Assembly (NCBI GenBank): GCA_014859895.1
Contig: JACZKS010000067.1
Coordinates: 19,732 to 83,731 of the forward strand
Direction: 5' to 3'
Length of the DNA stretch: 64,000 bases
From: Rhodospirillales bacterium
GTDB taxonomy: Bacteria; Pseudomonadota; Alphaproteobacteria; Rhodospirillales; Shumkoniaceae
Shown here one piece after another: positions 30,687 to 40,302 of this stretch. The notes under the pieces are model-generated. The model searched no databases. It saw only the letters and a program-made list of their open reading frames with translations, and was not told the origin of the DNA. Every line of letters starts with the position of its first letter. Position 1 is the stretch's first letter. Position numbers and translations under genes: made by a program.

Positions 30687-32189
30687 ATGCACCACGTCGA
30701 AAAAGTCGCCAGGAACAATGAACTCCGCGCGGATTTGTCGCCTGAGCGTTCCTCGCTCGCTCAGACCCAGCATCTGTATCCGGTCATCCTGTGCGGGGGG
30801 GCGGGAAAGCGTTTGTGGCCGCTGTCGCGAAAGGCCTATCCCAAGCAACTCCTGCCGCTGGCGTCCGAACGGACGATGCTACAGGAAACGGCGGAACGGG
30901 CGCGGATCCTGATCGGATTGCGTTCCCCCGTCGTGCTGTGCAGCGAAGACCACCGGTTCCTGGTCAACGAGCAGCTTTCCGCCATCGACATGATCCCGGA
31001 AGCCATCCTCTGCGAGCCGGTCAGCCGCAATACCGGGCCCGCGCTGGCCGCCGCCGCTGCCTATCTCCGGGAACGCGATCCCGAGGCCATCATGCTGGTG
31101 CTGCCCGCCGACCATTACATCGGCAATGGCCCCGCCTTCGCCGAGGCGGCAATCCGCGCCCTCCGGCCGGCCGCCAACGGTTGGCTCGTCACCTTCGGCA
31201 TCAAGCCTACGCACGCCGAGACAGGTTACGGGTACATCGAACGCGGTTCGGCGTTGGATGGCGGCGCCGAGGGCGTCTATGCGGTCGAACGGTTCGTCGA
31301 AAAGCCCGATGCGGCGACGGCCTCCCTGTTGGTCGCCGATGGTTCCCATTTCTGGAACAGCGGGATGTTCGTTCTGCCCGTCGAAGCATTTCTGGAACAA
31401 TTGGACCTGTACAGCCCGGCGGTCGCCAAGGCAGCCGGCGACGCGGTCACCCGGTGCCGGGTCGAGGATACTTACGTTCATCTCGACGAAACCGCCTTTG
31501 CCGCCGCACCCGACCTGTCTGTCGACTACGCGGTCATGGAACACACCGATCGGGCCGTCATCATTCCCGCCGACATGGCGTGGAGCGACATCGGGTCGTG
31601 GCGGGCGCTCCGCGACGTCAAAGAGGCCGATCACGACGGCAACGTCCTGCAAGGCAACGTCTTCGTGGAGGACGTGCAAAATTCCTATATCCGGGCCGAT
31701 GACCGGCTGGTCGCCGTGCTGGGACTGGACGACGTCGTGGTCGTCGATACCGACGACGCCCTGCTGGTAACCCACGCCTCCCGCGCGGCCGACGTCGGCC
31801 AACTGGTGCAGAGGCTGAGCGAAATGCGGCACCCGGAGTCGATCCAGCACCGGCGAGCCCATCGCCCTTGGGGCCACTATGAATCCATCGACCTCGGCCA
31901 GCGCTTCCAGGTCAAGCACATCGTCGTCAAGCCGGGCGCGCAACTGAGCCTCCAGATGCATCACCACCGCGCCGAGCACTGGGTGGTGGTGAGCGGAACG
32001 GCCCGCGTGACCTGCGGCACCCAGACCCGCCTCCTTTACGAAAACCAGTGGGTATTCATCCCGATCGGCGCCCTGCACCGGCTGGAAAACCCCGGCAACA
32101 TCCCGCTGCACCTGATCGAGGTGCAGATCGGCACCTATCTGGGCGAGGACGACATCGTCCGTTTCGAAGACAACTATGGAAGAGCCTGA
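30687..32189 (+). CDS. Mannose-1-phosphate guanylyltransferase / mannose-6-phosphate isomerase
   Basis: A 500-aa bifunctional enzyme (AlgA/ManC/CpsB type) making GDP-mannose. The nucleotidyltransferase domain opens with PVILCGGAGKRLWPLSRK, has LVLPADHYI and FVEKPDAAT; the C-terminal cupin domain has LSLQMHHHRAEHWVVVSG. GDP-mannose would feed the gmd and fcl products at the far end of the locus. The start at 30687 has AAGGG almost touching the ATG, so the true start could be a later codon such as the TTG at 30738. galE starts 3 bp after the stop. Confidence 0.9.
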   Translation: MHHVEKVARNNELRADLSPERSSLAQTQHLYPVILCGGAGKRLWPLSRKAYPKQLLPLASERTMLQETAERARILIGLRSPVVLCSEDHRFLVNEQLSAIDMIPEAILCEPVSRNTGPALAAAAAYLRERDPEAIMLVLPADHYIGNGPAFAEAAIRALRPAANGWLVTFGIKPTHAETGYGYIERGSALDGGAEGVYAVERFVEKPDAATASLLVADGSHFWNSGMFVLPVEAFLEQLDLYSPAVAKAAGDAVTRCRVEDTYVHLDETAFAAAPDLSVDYAVMEHTDRAVIIPADMAWSDIGSWRALRDVKEADHDGNVLQGNVFVEDVQNSYIRADDRLVAVLGLDDVVVVDTDDALLVTHASRAADVGQLVQRLSEMRHPESIQHRRAHRPWGHYESIDLGQRFQVKHIVVKPGAQLSLQMHHHRAEHWVVVSGTARVTCGTQTRLLYENQWVFIPIGALHRLENPGNIPLHLIEVQIGTYLGEDDIVRFEDNYGRA

Positions 32190-32192
32190 CCG

Positions 32193-33224
32193 ATGCCTGG
32201 AACCATCCTCGTTACCGGCGGTGCCGGATATATCGGCAGCCATGTCTGCAAAGCTCTGGCGCGGGCTGGTTACCTTCCGGTTGTCTATGACAACCTGTTC
32301 AACGGCCATCGCGAGGCGGTCCGCTGGGGCCCCCTCGAGGTCGGCAATCTGGAGGACAGGAGCCGGCTGTCCGCCTGCCTGGCCGAACACCATCCCGAGG
32401 GGGTCATTCATTTGGCCGGATACATCGCCGCCGGCGAATCCGTGGTAGCCCCTGCCAAATACTACGGCAACAACCTCTGCGGGTTCCTGACGCTGCTCGA
32501 CGGCATGCGCCATCATGGCATCGCCCGCATTGTCTTTTCCTCGACCGCCGCGGTCTATGGGGCACCGAAAGAGGTCCCCATCAAGGAGACATCTCCGATC
32601 CGGCCGGTCAACCCTTACGGACATTCCAAGGCGATGTGCGAGCAGGTCCTGCAGGACTATGCCGTCGCCTACGGCATGCGGTCGATCTCGCTGCGCTACT
32701 TCAATGCGGCGGGCGCCGATCCCGACGGCGAACTCGGTGAATGTCATGAGCCGGAAACCCACCTGATCCCGCTCGTGCTGGAGGCGGCGGCCGGGATTCG
32801 GAACGGTATCGACGTCTACGGCGACGAGTATCCCACCCGCGATGGAACGTGCGTCCGCGACTACATCCACGTCGCCGACCTGGCGGCGGCCCATGTCCTG
32901 GCGCTTCGCAAGATGGAGACGTCCGCCGTCGTTGGCGCCTACAACCTGGGGAACGGCCAGGGCTTTACGGTATTGGAGGTGATCGACGCGGCGGAACGTG
33001 TCACCGGCTGTCCGGTTCCGACGCGACGACATCCGCCCCGTGCCGGCGACCCGCCGATTCTGCTGGCCGACGCCACGCTGGCCAAGGCCGAACTCGGTTG
33101 GGTTCCTGCCTTCGGTGCCCTCGAAACCCAATTGGAGCACGCTTGGAACTGGCTGCGTCGGCGCCACCCCGCCGTGGTGGCGTCACGGCTGTCGGTTCCT
33201 GTAGCTGGAGTGACCACCGATTGA
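32193..33224 (+). CDS. galE: UDP-glucose 4-epimerase
   Basis: A 343-aa extended SDR. NAD-binding motif is VTGGAGYIGSHVCKAL; catalytic Ser and Tyr-x3-Lys appear in VFSSTAAVYG and NPYGHSKAMCEQ; RDYIHVADLAAAH is family-typical. It interconverts UDP-glucose and UDP-galactose in the cytoplasm, giving the galactose donor for the polysaccharide. It starts 3 bp after the GDP-mannose gene. Confidence 0.92.
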   Translation: MPGTILVTGGAGYIGSHVCKALARAGYLPVVYDNLFNGHREAVRWGPLEVGNLEDRSRLSACLAEHHPEGVIHLAGYIAAGESVVAPAKYYGNNLCGFLTLLDGMRHHGIARIVFSSTAAVYGAPKEVPIKETSPIRPVNPYGHSKAMCEQVLQDYAVAYGMRSISLRYFNAAGADPDGELGECHEPETHLIPLVLEAAAGIRNGIDVYGDEYPTRDGTCVRDYIHVADLAAAHVLALRKMETSAVVGAYNLGNGQGFTVLEVIDAAERVTGCPVPTRRHPPRAGDPPILLADATLAKAELGWVPAFGALETQLEHAWNWLRRRHPAVVASRLSVPVAGVTTD

Positions 33225-33310
33225 TCACATTATCCCCCCTGCGCGGCCTGTTAGCATCCCAGGGATGCCACGTTTCGGTGAACCCCAGAAAGACCGACGC
33301 GAGGATAGCG

Positions 33311-33892
33311 ATGACCCAGATACTCTTCGGCCGCCTGCGCGGGTGGCGTCGTTTTGTCTTGGCCCTCGTGTTGGCCGTGCCCGTTGTTGCCTGTGAAACA
33401 CCTCCCCCCATGGACGTCGCCGTCCCCGCCTCGGCACCCACTTCGACGGAATACCAGTTGGGCGCCGGCGACAAGGTCCGCGTCCACGTATTTGGCGATG
33501 AAACGCTGTCCGGGGAACATCAGATCGACGGCCGGGGCGCCTTCACCTTCCCGCTGGTGGGGGCCATCGAGGCCGGCGGCCTGACGTCGGCGCAGTTGGA
33601 ATCCGTACTGGAAACCAAGCTCAAGGAATACATGCGGGCCCCCAATGTCAGCGTCGAGATCCTGAATTACCGGCCGTTCTATATCGTCGGCGAGATCAGG
33701 AAGCCGGGCAGTTATCCGTATGTCGACGGCATGACGGTCGTCAACGCCGTCGCCATCGCCGGCGGGTTCACCTACCGGGCCCGCGAAAACGAGTTCGTCA
33801 TCCAGCGCAAACCCAGCAGCCAGATCAATGCGCGCCCTGCAACCCCCGTGCTGCCCGGTGACGTGATCATCGTGCGCGAACGGTTTTTCTGA
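33311..33892 (+). CDS. Polysaccharide export lipoprotein (Wza/ExoF-like)
   Basis: A 193-aa protein; ATG at 33311 with GAGGA 5 nt upstream. The signal ends in a lipobox, VVAC. The Poly_export domain is YQLGAGDKVRVHVFGDETLSG and FPLVGAIEAGGLT; one SLBB domain follows (YIVGEIRKPGSYPYVDGMTVVNAVAIAGG). It is much shorter than E. coli Wza and lacks the C-terminal helix, as is usual for alphaproteobacterial members. It should form the periplasmic/outer-membrane part of the export channel with the Wzc-like protein that follows 6 bp later. Confidence 0.88.
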   Translation: MTQILFGRLRGWRRFVLALVLAVPVVACETPPPMDVAVPASAPTSTEYQLGAGDKVRVHVFGDETLSGEHQIDGRGAFTFPLVGAIEAGGLTSAQLESVLETKLKEYMRAPNVSVEILNYRPFYIVGEIRKPGSYPYVDGMTVVNAVAIAGGFTYRARENEFVIQRKPSSQINARPATPVLPGDVIIVRERFF

Positions 33893-33898
33893 GGCATC

Positions 33899-36199
33899 AT
33901 GCGAGAGATACGCCAAATCCCCTCGAGCCCCGCCGCCTTGCCGGAACCCCGTTGGCCATCGCCCTATTACGACGCAGGCTACGGGCCCGATCCTGCCCAG
34001 GAAGACAATTGGGACGTCGTGCGCAAGATATGGCGCCGCAAGTGGCTGGTGATGGGCGCCACATTCGCCTTCATCCTCGCCGGTGCCGGGGCCGCCGCGT
34101 TCATGACCCCACGCTACACCGCGGAAGTGCGGGTCCTGATCGGCCTCCCCGATCCGCATATCGCCAATATCGAAGCGGTTCTCAAATCCATCCTGCCCAA
34201 CAGCGAGACGACGCAGAGCGAGGCCTATGTGATCGCGTCGCGCGAGGTGGCGCAAAAGGTGGCCTACCGTCTGGCTTTGGATAAATCGCCGGAATTCAAT
34301 CCGGCCCTCCTGCCCAAGGATACGTGGCGGGACGCCATCTCGCCTTCCCGGCTCTTCCGGCAGTTGATCAATCTGATTGCGCCCAAGCAGGGCGACGTCG
34401 CCCCAGCCGGCGGTGCCTCGGAGGTGGATCAGCATGTCCCGAGCGCGGAACAACGCCAGGAAGAGATGATCGAGGCCGCGCTGCTCAACCGGATCGAGGT
34501 GCTTCCACTCAATCGCTCGCACGTGCTCGGCATCTCGGCCGAGTCCCGGGAACCGGTCACGGCGGCGCGTATCGCCAACACCTTCGCCGACGTCTACATC
34601 GAACAGCAACTGACGCGCAAACAGCGGGCGACCGACCGCGCCAATACTTGGCTTCAGACACGGATCGGCGAGTTGCAGCGAACCGCCCACGAGTCCGAAC
34701 GGGCGGTCGAGGAATATCGGCGCGAGAACGGCTTGTATGAAACCAAGTCCGATACGGTGATTGCCCAGCAGCTGGCTGCGCTCAACGCGGACCTCGTGGC
34801 CGCCGAGAATGGCAAGGCAGAAGCTCAGGTCCGCCTGGCCCAGGCCACATCCGGGCAGGAAAACCCGAATAATGTGGAAAGCCTGCCCTCCGTTCTTCAA
34901 TCGTCGCTGATCGCCACCTTGCGCGGTCAGCAGGCCGAACTCGAAAGGCAGGCCGCGGAGCTTTCCTCCACCTATACCAACAAACATCCAAGGGTCCGGG
35001 ATATCCGCGCCCAGATCGCCGAAAACCGAGCCAAGATCAAGGACGAGATCGAAAAGATCGTGCGCGGCTTGCGTCACGAATCGCGGATGGCGGATGACCG
35101 CTACACCCGCATCACGAGCCGCATGGAGCAGCTCAAGCGGCAGATGGGCCAGTCAAATGACAAATCCGTCAAGCTGCGGGAACTGGAGCGTGAGGCCATG
35201 GCCAACCGCACCATGCTCCAGACCCTGATGCAGCGTGCCAAGGAAACGGTCGATCAGCGTGACATCCAGACGTCAAACGCCGAAATCATTTCCTACGCGA
35301 CCGTGCCGCTCAGCCCGAGCTTCCCGCCCGTCACCCTGATCCTGGTGATGGCCACCCTCGTCGGAGCCGGGGTCGGCATCCTGCTGGCGCTGCTTCTCGA
35401 AAATCTCGACCGCACCTTTCGCACGTCGGAGGAAGTCGAGGAGTACACAGGATTGCCTTCGCTTGCCCTCGTCCCGATCATAAAGGGGCGCCACAAGGGA
35501 CCGGGGCATGTCGTCAAGAAGCCCTACTCGACGTTCACGGGCTCACTTAGGATGCTGAACGCCCGGCTGTCGTTGGGAAACGAGAATTCGGCGACGCCTG
35601 GCGGCGTCATGATGTTCACCTCCGCCTTGCCCGGCGAAGGAAAGACCCGGATCAGCAGTTCGTTCGCCCAGCTCATGGCGACTGAGGGACAGCGCGTCAT
35701 CCTGCTCGATCTCGATTGGAAGCGGCCGAGCCTGCATCGGATGTTCAACCAGCCCCCGGGGGCCGGGCTTTCCGATCTCCTGAACGGCGACATCACGCCC
35801 GAACAGGCCGTCTATCACGATCCCGCTTCCGGCGCCCATGTGATGTTCGCCGGCAACGTTGGCCGCTTTCCGGGATACGTCGCCTGGATCGAGCGGCTGC
35901 GCATGCTGCTTTACACCCTGTCGCGGCACTATGACCTGATCGTCCTCGACACGTCGCCCGCCTTGCTGGCTCCGGAGGTCTTGCACCTCGCCCGTCTCGT
36001 CGATCGGACCATCCTGGTCGTCAAGTGGGCGAGCACGCCGCGAAGGGTGGTTTCCAGCGAAATCCGCAACCTCTACAGCGTCGGCGGACGCATCGCCGGC
36101 GTGGTTCTGTCTCAAGTCAATCCACGCCGCTACCGGAAGTATGGCTACGATGATGCCGGGTATCTCAACCCCCGGCATCTCGTCCACACCGCAGGCTGA
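33899..36199 (+). CDS. Wzc-like polysaccharide co-polymerase with BY-kinase domain
   Basis: A 766-aa protein. A Wzz domain with the first membrane helix (about 50-72), long periplasmic coiled coils, a GNVR-like stretch and a second helix (about 477-500, VTLILVMATLVGAGVGILLA) are followed by a CpsD-type kinase. Walker A is ALPGEGKT, the second Asp motif ILLDLDWKRPS, and Walker B LIVLDTSPA. The C-terminal tail carries a small Tyr cluster (YRKYGYDDAGY), the usual autophosphorylation site. It controls chain length and export with the Wza-like protein. Confidence 0.9.
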   Translation: MREIRQIPSSPAALPEPRWPSPYYDAGYGPDPAQEDNWDVVRKIWRRKWLVMGATFAFILAGAGAAAFMTPRYTAEVRVLIGLPDPHIANIEAVLKSILPNSETTQSEAYVIASREVAQKVAYRLALDKSPEFNPALLPKDTWRDAISPSRLFRQLINLIAPKQGDVAPAGGASEVDQHVPSAEQRQEEMIEAALLNRIEVLPLNRSHVLGISAESREPVTAARIANTFADVYIEQQLTRKQRATDRANTWLQTRIGELQRTAHESERAVEEYRRENGLYETKSDTVIAQQLAALNADLVAAENGKAEAQVRLAQATSGQENPNNVESLPSVLQSSLIATLRGQQAELERQAAELSSTYTNKHPRVRDIRAQIAENRAKIKDEIEKIVRGLRHESRMADDRYTRITSRMEQLKRQMGQSNDKSVKLRELEREAMANRTMLQTLMQRAKETVDQRDIQTSNAEIISYATVPLSPSFPPVTLILVMATLVGAGVGILLALLLENLDRTFRTSEEVEEYTGLPSLALVPIIKGRHKGPGHVVKKPYSTFTGSLRMLNARLSLGNENSATPGGVMMFTSALPGEGKTRISSSFAQLMATEGQRVILLDLDWKRPSLHRMFNQPPGAGLSDLLNGDITPEQAVYHDPASGAHVMFAGNVGRFPGYVAWIERLRMLLYTLSRHYDLIVLDTSPALLAPEVLHLARLVDRTILVVKWASTPRRVVSSEIRNLYSVGGRIAGVVLSQVNPRRYRKYGYDDAGYLNPRHLVHTAG

Positions 36200-36204
36200 A
36201 AGCG

Positions 36205-37470
36205 ATGACACCGCCACGCCGCCGGACGTCGCTGTTCGTGACGCAGCATTACTGGCCGGAAGCGCTCGGTTCCGCCCCCTATTGCTCCGACATTGCCGGC
36301 ACCCTGGCGGCGCATGGCGTGGCGACAACCGTCTTCACTTGCCGGCCGCACTATCCGGAAGGGGTGGTGCCGCCGGACTATGTCGACGGGAGCCATGATC
36401 GGGAACGCCTGAGCGGGGTGCGTGTCGAACGGGTGGCTCCCTGGCTGCCGCGCCGCCGCGACGCGTTCGGGCGCATCTTCGCCGAGATGGTCTTCCTGCT
36501 GAAGGGCCTCGCAGCCTTGGCAACCAGGCGCATCCGCCGGACGGATTTGGTCATTTCGCTGTGTCCCTCGATTTTGACGGTCCTGCTGGGCGTGTTCGCG
36601 ACCCGGCGCCAGGGCCGCCATATCGCCGTGGTACACGACATCCAGTCGGGCTTGGCGTCAGGGCTGGGCATGGTCGGCGCCGGCCCGTTGGTCAAGCTCA
36701 TGAGTTGGACCGAACGCGTCGTGCTCAATCGCACGACCGTCGTTCTGGTACTGTCGGAGAACATGCGACGGCGTCTTCAGGCGCAGGGAGTGACCGCGCC
36801 GATCGAGATACTGCCTATCTGGGTCGATACCACGGTGATCGAGCCTCGCGAAAAGGCGGAATCCGACGTGGTGAACGTCCTCTACAGCGGCAACTTCGGC
36901 AAGAAGCAGGCCCTGCCCCAGATCGTGGACATGGCGGCCCTGTTGGAGAAGCGCGGCCGAAACGTTCGAGTTACCCTGCGCGGCGCCGGCAGCGAAGCGG
37001 CCAGGTTGGCCGAAGATGTCGCCAGCCGGGGACTTGGCAACGTCCGGTTCGCGCCGCTCGTCCCGGAGGAAGCCCTGGTTGAGGGTCTGGCCGAGGGAGA
37101 CATCCACCTCGTCCCGCAGAGCGGTGATGCCGCCGACTTCGCGGTCCCTTCCAAAGTGTACACGATCATGGCCGCCGGGCGGCCGTTCGTCGCCAGCGCC
37201 CGCCCGGGCAGCATGCTATGGCAGTTGATGGATGATTCCCGCGCCCTGCTATGCGTCCCGGCGGGCGACGCGAACGCCCTGGCCGATGCCGTCGAGCGCT
37301 TGGCGGAGGATTCCGAACTTCGGAGCGAGTTGGGCCGCAACGGCCGCAATTACGCGATGACGCGTCACGACAAGGCGGTCGTCCTGCAACGCTTTATGAC
37401 CATCACTGAGGGCGGCACATCCGAAAGGATCGGCCGGGGCGAACGTGCGGCCACACCTTCTCATCTTTGA
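36205..37470 (+). CDS. Family 4 glycosyltransferase (WcaI/WbuB-like)
   Basis: A 421-aa GT-B enzyme. The start FVTQHYWPEALGSAPYCSDI, with CRPHYPEGVVP, is typical of WcaI/WbuB-type transferases; the C-terminal half has VLYSGNFGKKQALPQIVDM and VPSKVYTIMAAGRPFVAS. It adds a sugar, possibly fucose by analogy to WcaI, to the lipid-linked repeat unit. The end overlaps the next gene by 26 bp. Confidence 0.85.
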   Translation: MTPPRRRTSLFVTQHYWPEALGSAPYCSDIAGTLAAHGVATTVFTCRPHYPEGVVPPDYVDGSHDRERLSGVRVERVAPWLPRRRDAFGRIFAEMVFLLKGLAALATRRIRRTDLVISLCPSILTVLLGVFATRRQGRHIAVVHDIQSGLASGLGMVGAGPLVKLMSWTERVVLNRTTVVLVLSENMRRRLQAQGVTAPIEILPIWVDTTVIEPREKAESDVVNVLYSGNFGKKQALPQIVDMAALLEKRGRNVRVTLRGAGSEAARLAEDVASRGLGNVRFAPLVPEEALVEGLAEGDIHLVPQSGDAADFAVPSKVYTIMAAGRPFVASARPGSMLWQLMDDSRALLCVPAGDANALADAVERLAEDSELRSELGRNGRNYAMTRHDKAVVLQRFMTITEGGTSERIGRGERAATPSHL

Positions 37471-38710
37471 GCCCGATCCGCGCGGTCATTCCTGCGAGTG
37501 GATCGAACACCTTCTGGCCGCCGCGCCGAAAAGTCCGGAGCAGCCGATCCTCAGCCTGGTCGTCGCGGCCGATCTCGCCCATCTGCTCGGTGATGCCGTG
37601 GCGCGGGCCCCGGCGAACCAGGTGCGTGTCGTCGCCCTTACGTCCCGCGAGCAGGCGCTGTGCACCCACCATCGCCTGGCCGTCAGCGCGTTCGCCCGGT
37701 GGTGGTTGATGCGCCGCTATCTGCAACGGACCGGCGCCTCCGCCGGCATGTTCCTGCAATTCGATCATCTCTCCCTGCCATTGGGGCTCGGTCTGCGGAC
37801 GGGACGGCCGGTCTCCGGCGTTCTGTTTCGCCCCTCCGTCCACTACGGCGCCTTCGGCCCTGGTCGCCCATCCGCCAAGGAGCGGCTGCGCGACGGGCGC
37901 AAGGAAGTGCTCTATCGGCTCATGCTGGCCAACCCGTCTCTTCGCGCAGTCCTTTCGCTCGATCCCTATTTCCCCGAGTTCGCCTGGCGGCGCTATCGCT
38001 ACGGCGAGAAGGTTCTCGCCTTGCCGGACCCGGCGTTTCCAGCGCCTGCCGGCGTTTCTGCGCGGGAACCGGCGTTCATGGCCGGCATCCCGAAGGAACG
38101 CGCGCTTTTCGTTCTTTTCGGCGAGCTGACGGCGCGCAAGGGCGTCCTGCCGTTGATCGAAGCCCTGGCGATGCTTCCGGCCGACGCGGCCGGGCGAATT
38201 GCCGTCATCGTCGCCGGCCGTCTCGACGCCGCCTTGCGTCCGACGGTTCAACAAGCCGCCGCCAAGCTGGCCTTGGCACGACGGGACCTTTGGTTTCACC
38301 TGGAAGACCGGCGGCTTGGCGCAGATGAGCTCGCCCAACTGGTCAGCCGCAGCGACGTCATCCTGGCCCCCTATCAGCGATTCGTTGGATCGAGCGGAAT
38401 CCTCATGTGGGCGGCCCGGACGCAGCGTCCCGTCATCTGCCAGGATTACGGCCTTCTCGGCCATCTGACGCGCCGGCACGCACTTGGCTTGACGGTCGAT
38501 ACCACGGACGCCGGCGCGCTTTCCGGCGCTATCGCACTCGCCGCCCAGCGCGGACCGGCGGCGTTGGGCGATGCCGCCGGGATGGCTGCCTTCGCCGCCT
38601 CCCATACGGTCGAGAATTTCGCGCTGACGCTTCTGCGTGGCGCGCTCAGGGACCCGGCACATGCCACGGCCCATTCGCTGTCCCCGGCTCCGCGTACCGC
38701 ACCAAAATAA
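37445..38710 (+). CDS. Glycosyltransferase
   Basis: A 421-aa GT-B-like protein starting at the GTG at 37445 (VRPHLLIFEPDPRGHSCEWIEHLL), with GGGGCG upstream. A nucleotide-sugar domain is suggested by LFVLFGELTARKGVLPLIEAL and by APYQRFVGSSGILMWAARTQRPVI-type sequence. No finer family is recognised. It overlaps the previous glycosyltransferase by 26 bp, so the two are probably co-translated. A 92-bp gap follows before the initiating transferase. Confidence 0.75.
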   Translation: MRPHLLIFEPDPRGHSCEWIEHLLAAAPKSPEQPILSLVVAADLAHLLGDAVARAPANQVRVVALTSREQALCTHHRLAVSAFARWWLMRRYLQRTGASAGMFLQFDHLSLPLGLGLRTGRPVSGVLFRPSVHYGAFGPGRPSAKERLRDGRKEVLYRLMLANPSLRAVLSLDPYFPEFAWRRYRYGEKVLALPDPAFPAPAGVSAREPAFMAGIPKERALFVLFGELTARKGVLPLIEALAMLPADAAGRIAVIVAGRLDAALRPTVQQAAAKLALARRDLWFHLEDRRLGADELAQLVSRSDVILAPYQRFVGSSGILMWAARTQRPVICQDYGLLGHLTRRHALGLTVDTTDAGALSGAIALAAQRGPAALGDAAGMAAFAASHTVENFALTLLRGALRDPAHATAHSLSPAPRTAPK

Positions 38711-38802
38711 GTCACATTCGTGCACGGCTTGGTCACAGGCCACGGCTGCGAAAATCTCGCAAAATCGGTCTCCTCCTTCCGTCGCCCGCAGAGGAGAACT
38801 AC

Positions 38803-40302
38803 ATGGCCCAAAACGGTTTGCTGTTGTCACGCCTGTATCGCTTCGGTCGCCGCAGTGATCGTCGCCCAGGCGGACAGGTCGTTCGGCCGTCGAGACCCTA
38901 TTCGCTGGCGATGATATGCAGCCTGCTGCTTCCGCTGGATATTCTGGTGCTGACGGCAAGTGCGTCGCTTGCCTACGCTCTCTGGCTGGTCGGCGATCCG
39001 TATTCGCTGTGGACCGAGTACGGGCTGATCACGGCCTTCGGCACCTTGCTGGCCGTCAACCTCTTCTATCTGACGGGCCTCTATCAACCCGACATCCTGA
39101 AGCAGCCGGGAGTCGCCATCCGCCGCGTCGCGGCCTGTTGGATGGCCGTCGCCGCAACCTTGGTGGCCGTGGGCTTCCTCACTAAGACGTCGGAAGACTA
39201 TTCGCGGCTGTGGGCGCTGTCGTGGTTCACGCTTTCGCTGGCCACACTGATCGGCCTGCGGTGGCTGTTCTTCGTCCAGACGGCACGCTGGACCGCCCAG
39301 GGAAAACTGCAGCGGACCGTCGCCATCGTCGGAAGCGGGCCGCTGGCCATACGCCTGGCCGACCACTTCTCGGCCAATCCCGCGGACGGCATCCGGGTCG
39401 CGGGCATTTTTTCCGACGAGAACCGACCGGCTTCATCATCAAGCCGGGTACCGGCCCGGCGCGGCGGCAGTTTGGTCGATCTCCTCGCCCGCGTCCGTCG
39501 CGGAACCATCGACACCGTGGTCATCGCATTGCCGAAGTTTTCCGAGCGGCGCCTGCAGCGAATTCTTGTTCAGCTGGCCGAGATGCCGGTCGACATCCGA
39601 CTCTGTCCCGGGCCGGCCGCCCTGCGCCTCATGCAAGGGGGCATTTCGCACTATGCCAACATCCCGATGTTCAACGTGACCGACCGGCCGTTCTCCGATT
39701 GGCGATACGCCGCCAAGGAAATCGAAGACCGCCTTCTGGCGTCCTTGATCCTGCTGATGATCGCGCCGCTGCTGCTGCTGATCGCCAGCCTGATCCGGCT
39801 GGACAGCCCGGGCCCGGTCCTCTTCCGGCAAAAGCGGTACGGGTACAACAACCAGCTTATCGAGGTCTTCAAGTTCCGCACCATGTATCACGAACGCCAG
39901 GATCTGCATGGCGATCAGTTGACCCAGCGCAACGACCCACGCATCACACCCATCGGCCGGCTGCTCCGGCGGTGGAGCCTGGACGAGCTGCCCCAGTTCC
40001 TCAATGTGCTGCGCGGTGAAATGTCGATCGTAGGCCCACGGCCGCACGCCGTTTCAGCCAAGGCCGCCGGGCTGCTCTATCAGGATGCGGTCTCCCAATA
40101 CCGGGCGCGCCACCGGGTCAAGCCGGGGATCACCGGGTGGGCCCAGATCAATGGCTGGCGGGGCCCCACCGACACCGTGCGGCAAATCCAGAAGCGCGTC
40201 GAGCACGACCTCTACTACATCGAAAACTGGTCCCTGTGGCTGGACTTCAAGATCATCCTGCTGACCCCCATCAAGGGGCTGATCGGCCGCAATGCATACT
40301 GA
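38803..40302 (+). CDS. Undecaprenyl-phosphate glucose-1-phosphate transferase (WcaJ family)
   Basis: A 499-aa polyprenyl-phosphate hexose-1-phosphate transferase; ATG at 38803 with GAGGAG upstream. Four N-terminal helices and a CoA-binding-like Rossmann domain (AIVGSGPLAIRLADHFS) precede the catalytic domain: KEIEDRLLASLIL, FKFRTMYHERQ, RWSLDELPQFLNVLRG and SIVGPRPHAV. It loads the first sugar, usually glucose, on the lipid carrier at the inner membrane. The end overlaps the next gene by 11 bp. Confidence 0.92.
   Translation: MAQNGLLLSRLYRFGRRSDRRPGGQVVRPSRPYSLAMICSLLLPLDILVLTASASLAYALWLVGDPYSLWTEYGLITAFGTLLAVNLFYLTGLYQPDILKQPGVAIRRVAACWMAVAATLVAVGFLTKTSEDYSRLWALSWFTLSLATLIGLRWLFFVQTARWTAQGKLQRTVAIVGSGPLAIRLADHFSANPADGIRVAGIFSDENRPASSSSRVPARRGGSLVDLLARVRRGTIDTVVIALPKFSERRLQRILVQLAEMPVDIRLCPGPAALRLMQGGISHYANIPMFNVTDRPFSDWRYAAKEIEDRLLASLILLMIAPLLLLIASLIRLDSPGPVLFRQKRYGYNNQLIEVFKFRTMYHERQDLHGDQLTQRNDPRITPIGRLLRRWSLDELPQFLNVLRGEMSIVGPRPHAVSAKAAGLLYQDAVSQYRARHRVKPGITGWAQINGWRGPTDTVRQIQKRVEHDLYYIENWSLWLDFKIILLTPIKGLIGRNAY

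Noticed and set aside
30879..33167. A 762-codon open frame on minus across the GDP-mannose and galE genes
   Set aside because: It is antisense to two clear enzymes, its sequence has no recognisable fold and it only exists because of GC-rich third positions.
33251..35077. A 608-codon open frame on minus across wza and wzc
   Set aside because: Antisense shadow of conserved export genes; low-complexity Asp/Gly/Val/His-rich translation without family features.
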